Below are positions 6,235 to 8,106 of a stretch of DNA of 8,106 nt, one piece after another. The notes below the pieces were generated by a model, which saw only the letters and a program-made list of their open reading frames with translations, ran no database searches and was not told the DNA's origin. The translations under genes and the position numbers were made by a program. Each line of letters begins with the position of its first letter. Position 1 is the first letter of the stretch. This stretch comes from an uncultured Mailhella sp. (lineage in GTDB: Bacteria; Desulfobacterota; Desulfovibrionia; Desulfovibrionales; Desulfovibrionaceae). The stretch is taken from contig CAJJMX010000063.1 of NCBI GenBank assembly GCA_905192935.1, positions 1-8,106 on the forward strand, given 5' to 3'.

Positions 6235-6271
6235 CGGCATCATGCCGTGCAGGCAGAGTATTCAGTACTGA
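6235..6271. repeat. Pair of compact palindromes
   Basis: CGGCAT-C-ATGCCG (6235-6247) is a perfect 6-bp inverted repeat around one base. Fourteen bases on lies the perfect 10-bp palindrome TCAGTACTGA (6262-6271). A TTGACT that could be a -35 box precedes the first (6227-6232), but no -10 box follows at the right distance. The palindromes are certain; a regulatory role is a guess. Confidence 0.4.
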
Positions 6272-6325
6272 GGCGTTTCTGCTTCCGGTCGATGCGTGAA
6301 TCCAGCTGACTTTTCCGTATCCATA

Positions 6326-6367
6326 AAAAAGCCCCTGAAGACCAGTCGGGAGTCTCAGGGGCTTTTT
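6326..6367. terminator. Strong bidirectional intrinsic terminator
   Basis: The 13-base arms AAAAAGCCCCTGA (6326-6338) and TCAGGGGCTTTTT (6355-6367) are exact inverse complements. An inner GAC / GTC pairing lengthens the stem. There is a T-tract after the stem in both directions: five T on the plus strand and six on the minus strand. It could end transcripts coming from the DUF533 gene on one side and from ychF on the other. It lies over 300 bases from the DUF533 stop and over 400 from the ychF stop. Confidence 0.9.
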
Positions 6368-6741
6368 GCGGTACGGTTTGTTTCGGCACATGTCATGCCG
6401 GTATTTCCCCGTGCCCTGCGGTCGATGGTGACGCGAAGCCGGAAAGGGCGGGGAATGCCCGGCGTCGTTTTGGGGCATGTTGTCAATCGCAGCATGGAGA
6501 GAAACGGCAGGCAGGAACTTCCGCACTGTGAAGGATGCGGCCGACGCACGATATGTTTTCCGTTGTTGCCGCGGCGAGGTCATGATCCTTGTTTTTCGCA
6601 GATCCTGAGACTGCTGCGCCGGTAGTCGTGAGCCGCTGCCGGAGAAAGACGCGGCTCTTGCGGATCATGATGTTCCGGCTCTGGCTCCGTGGCGAGGCGG
6701 AACGGTTCGACGCCTGGACTGAGGCGAAGTCGTGTCTTCCG

Positions 6742-6762
6742 GCCCCCGAGGACATCGGGGGC
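6742..6762 (-). other. GC-rich stem-loop just downstream of ychF
   Basis: A perfect 8-bp stem GCCCCCGA (6742-6749) / TCGGGGGC (6755-6762) with a 5-nt loop starts 10 bases after the ychF stop codon on the minus strand. It lacks a U-tract, so it is not a canonical rho-independent terminator. It may protect the 3' end of the message or act as a weak terminator ahead of the stronger one at 6326-6367. Confidence 0.6.
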
Positions 6763-6771
6763 ACGGCAGCT

Positions 6772-7875
6772 CTACACGTTGAAGAGGAAGTTCATCATGT
6801 CGCCGTCCTTGACGACATAGTCCTTGCCTTCCACGCGGAGCACGCCCGCGGCGCGGCAGGCGGCCTCGGACTTGTACTTCATGTAGTCTTCGTAGCTGAT
6901 GACTTCGGCGCGGATGAAGCCCTTTTCAAAGTCGGTATGAATGACGCCGGCGGCCTGCGGAGCCTTCCAGCCCTGATGGAACGTCCAGGCGCGCACTTCC
7001 TTGGGGCCTGCGGTAAGGAAACTGGCCAGTCCGAGCGTGTGGTAGCCCATGCGGATGATGTTCTCAAGGCCGCTTTCCTCGATGCCGTAGGATTCCAGCA
7101 TTTCCGCCTGCTCGGCGTCGGAGAGTCCCTGAAGCTCCTCTTCGAGGCGGGCGCATATCTTCACCATGCCGCAGCCGCGGGATTCGGTCAGGGAACGCAG
7201 GGCCTTCACGTGTTCGTTGTCTTCTTCCAGACCGGCTTCGTCGACGTTGGCGCAGTAGATGAACTTTTTGGCCGTGAGCAGCGAGAGTTCGCGCCAGACC
7301 TGCTTGAAGGGCTCATTGAGCTCGGGCACCTCAAAGGTGGAGCCGGGCTTGCCCTCTCCGAGATGGGCGACAAGAGCTTCCAGCACGGGCTGGGCCTTCT
7401 GCATTTCCTTGTCGAACTTGGACTTCTTCTTCAGCGTGTCGAGACGCTTTTCCGCCGTGTCGAGGTCGGCGAGAAGAAGTTCGGTTTCAATGGTGTCCAC
7501 GTCGCGCAGCGGATCCACACTGCCGTCCACGTGAGCGATGTTTTCATCATCGAAGCAGCGTACCACTTCCACGATGGCGGCACATTCGCGGATGTTGGCC
7601 AGAAACTGGTTGCCGAGGCCTTCACCCTTGCTTGCGCCGCGCACAAGACCGGCGATATCCACGAAATCCACGGTGGCGTAGATGGTCTTGGCAGGCTTCA
7701 CAAGTTCGGTCAGCGCGTCGACTCTCTTGTCGGGCACGGCCACGGTGGCCTTGTTGGGTTCTATGGTGCAGAAGGGATAGTTGGCGGCTTCGGCGTTCTG
7801 CGCCTTGGTGAGCGCGTTGAAAAGAGTGGACTTGCCCACGTTGGGCAGACCGACGATTCCCAGACTTAATGACAT
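6772..7875 (-). CDS. ychF: Redox-regulated ATPase YchF (Obg-family P-loop protein)
   Basis: This 367-residue cytoplasmic protein has the standard YchF/OLA1 length and layout. The P-loop GLPNVGKST is at residues 9-17 and DIAGL (G3) at 73-77. The G4 position reads NVDE (210-213) in place of the GTPase NKxD, the change associated with ATP preference in this subfamily. A coiled-coil insertion covers about 125-170, and a C-terminal TGS domain covers about 281-366, ending in DGDMMNFLFNV. YchF binds ribosomes and hydrolyses ATP, and is linked to translation control and the oxidative stress response in other bacteria. The ATG at 7875 is preceded by GGAG seven bases upstream, and the MSLSLGIVG start fits the family. 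It lies 31 bases downstream of the menG/ubiE gene on the same strand, so the two are probably co-transcribed. Confidence 0.96.
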   Translation of the reverse strand: MSLSLGIVGLPNVGKSTLFNALTKAQNAEAANYPFCTIEPNKATVAVPDKRVDALTELVKPAKTIYATVDFVDIAGLVRGASKGEGLGNQFLANIRECAAIVEVVRCFDDENIAHVDGSVDPLRDVDTIETELLLADLDTAEKRLDTLKKKSKFDKEMQKAQPVLEALVAHLGEGKPGSTFEVPELNEPFKQVWRELSLLTAKKFIYCANVDEAGLEEDNEHVKALRSLTESRGCGMVKICARLEEELQGLSDAEQAEMLESYGIEESGLENIIRMGYHTLGLASFLTAGPKEVRAWTFHQGWKAPQAAGVIHTDFEKGFIRAEVISYEDYMKYKSEAACRAAGVLRVEGKDYVVKDGDMMNFLFNV

Positions 7876-7906
7876 GACAGACTCCGAAAGAAAAACGGGA
7901 CGCGCA

Positions 7907-8106
7907 TCAGCCGCGCACGGCTATGTGGAGGTTGGCGACGCCCAGCGTGAAGGGTATGTGCTGAACAAAGGCGAAGCCCGCCTCGCGCAGTTCGTCGCTG
8001 AACGCCGCGGGTTTCGGAAAGTTTTCGATGGTTCCGGCAAAGTAGTCGTAGGCCGATGTCGAGTGACTGACAAGACCGGTGAGCTTGGGCATGATGTGGC
8101 GAAGGT
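7907..8106 (-). CDS. ubiE: Demethylmenaquinone/ubiquinone C-methyltransferase UbiE/MenG, C-terminal end (partial)
   Basis: Only the last 65 complete codons are inside the window; the 5' part runs off the right edge and continues in frame past the internal ATG at 8092. The residues LRHIMPKLTGLVS, then Y-DYFAGTIENFP, then LREAGF and LGVANLHIAV match the C-terminal end of the UbiE/MenG family: the conserved Y-YL-SI-FP motif, the -AGF- strand and the closing G-A-LH strand. These SAM-dependent enzymes carry out the last methylation of menaquinone (or a methylation step of ubiquinone) at the inner membrane. In an anaerobe, menaquinone is the likelier product. It appears to be the upstream gene of an operon with ychF. 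Confidence 0.86.
   Translation of the reverse strand, partial: LRHIMPKLTGLVSHSTSAYDYFAGTIENFPKPAAFSDELREAGFAFVQHIPFTLGVANLHIAVRG

Larger units (their letters stand above)
6020..6771. other. 752-base gene-free region
   Basis: I found no open frame here that looks like a protein or has a usable ribosome binding site. Open frames of up to about 130 codons on both strands run through the strong terminator at 6326-6367 or are rich in R, P, S and H, and one of about 30 codons at 6125-6214 lacks a Shine-Dalgarno. Structured elements are a weak stem GGAACG (6029-6034) / CGTTCC (6041-6046) just after the DUF533 gene, palindromes at 6235-6247 and 6262-6271, a bidirectional terminator at 6326-6367, and a GC-rich stem at 6742-6762 next to the end of ychF. 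No tRNA-like fold was recognised. The region may be an untranslated spacer, the remains of a lost gene, or the site of a small RNA. Confidence 0.55.

Noticed and set aside
6182..6625. Open frames of about 110-133 codons on both strands in the gene-free region
   Set aside because: Both run through the strong terminator stem at 6326-6367, lack ribosome binding sites, and have a composition typical of random frames in GC-rich DNA.
6640..6725. A GGTTCGACGCC sequence resembling the T-arm of a tRNA
   Set aside because: The five-base stems around the TTCGA loop do not pair, and no acceptor or anticodon arm could be found at the proper distance.
6589..7869. A 426-codon open frame on the plus strand covering ychF
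   Set aside because: It is a shadow of the strongly codon-biased ychF gene. The minus strand encodes a complete P-loop ATPase with all motifs, and the plus frame has no Shine-Dalgarno.

Overview
The window looks like chromosomal DNA from a GC-rich anaerobic Gram-negative bacterium, most plausibly a Desulfovibrio-like member of the Desulfobacterota. This is an inference from gene content, not a phylogenetic result. The hints are a tandem Mop-domain molybdate-binding protein, a ferredoxin-nitroreductase fusion rich in [4Fe-4S] cysteine motifs, and a menaquinone-type C-methyltransferase. No insertion sequence, CRISPR array, tRNA, rRNA or phage gene was seen. This is mostly a housekeeping and envelope region, not an island.

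Layout. Positions 1-135 hold the last 44 codons of NAD-dependent DNA ligase (plus strand), followed by a stem-loop terminator. A two-domain molbindin (337-765, plus) follows, closed by a clear terminator at 847-881. Next come minus-strand genes. The first is an unrecognised six-helix membrane protein (1070-1702), with a strong sigma-70-like promoter and a leader carrying a perfect 10-bp inverted repeat. The second is a two-gene operon read from 3542 down to 1903: a ferredoxin-nitroreductase, then a DUF368/PopT undecaprenyl-phosphate translocase whose start overlaps it by ATGA, ending in a strong terminator at 1855-1893. Cardiolipin synthase (3755-5197, plus) is divergent from this operon. A DUF533/YebE-like TerB-fold protein (5306-6019, plus) follows with its own promoter and Shine-Dalgarno. 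About 750 bases without a convincing gene (6020-6771) contain a strong bidirectional terminator and several palindromes. The window ends with ychF (6772-7875, minus), 31 bases downstream of the truncated 3' end of a ubiE/menG methyltransferase gene (7907-8106, minus).

How the genes relate. PopT (lipid-carrier recycling) and cardiolipin synthase both act on the inner membrane and its lipids, and they sit back to back across a 212-base intergenic region. The ferredoxin-nitroreductase is tied to PopT by translational coupling, which is the most unexpected gene pairing here. The menG-ychF pair looks like an ordinary co-transcribed housekeeping unit. I saw no strong evidence for a wholly new system. 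The best leads are the leader hairpin of the unknown membrane protein, that protein itself, the redox enzyme-PopT coupling, and the gene-free stretch at 6020-6771.
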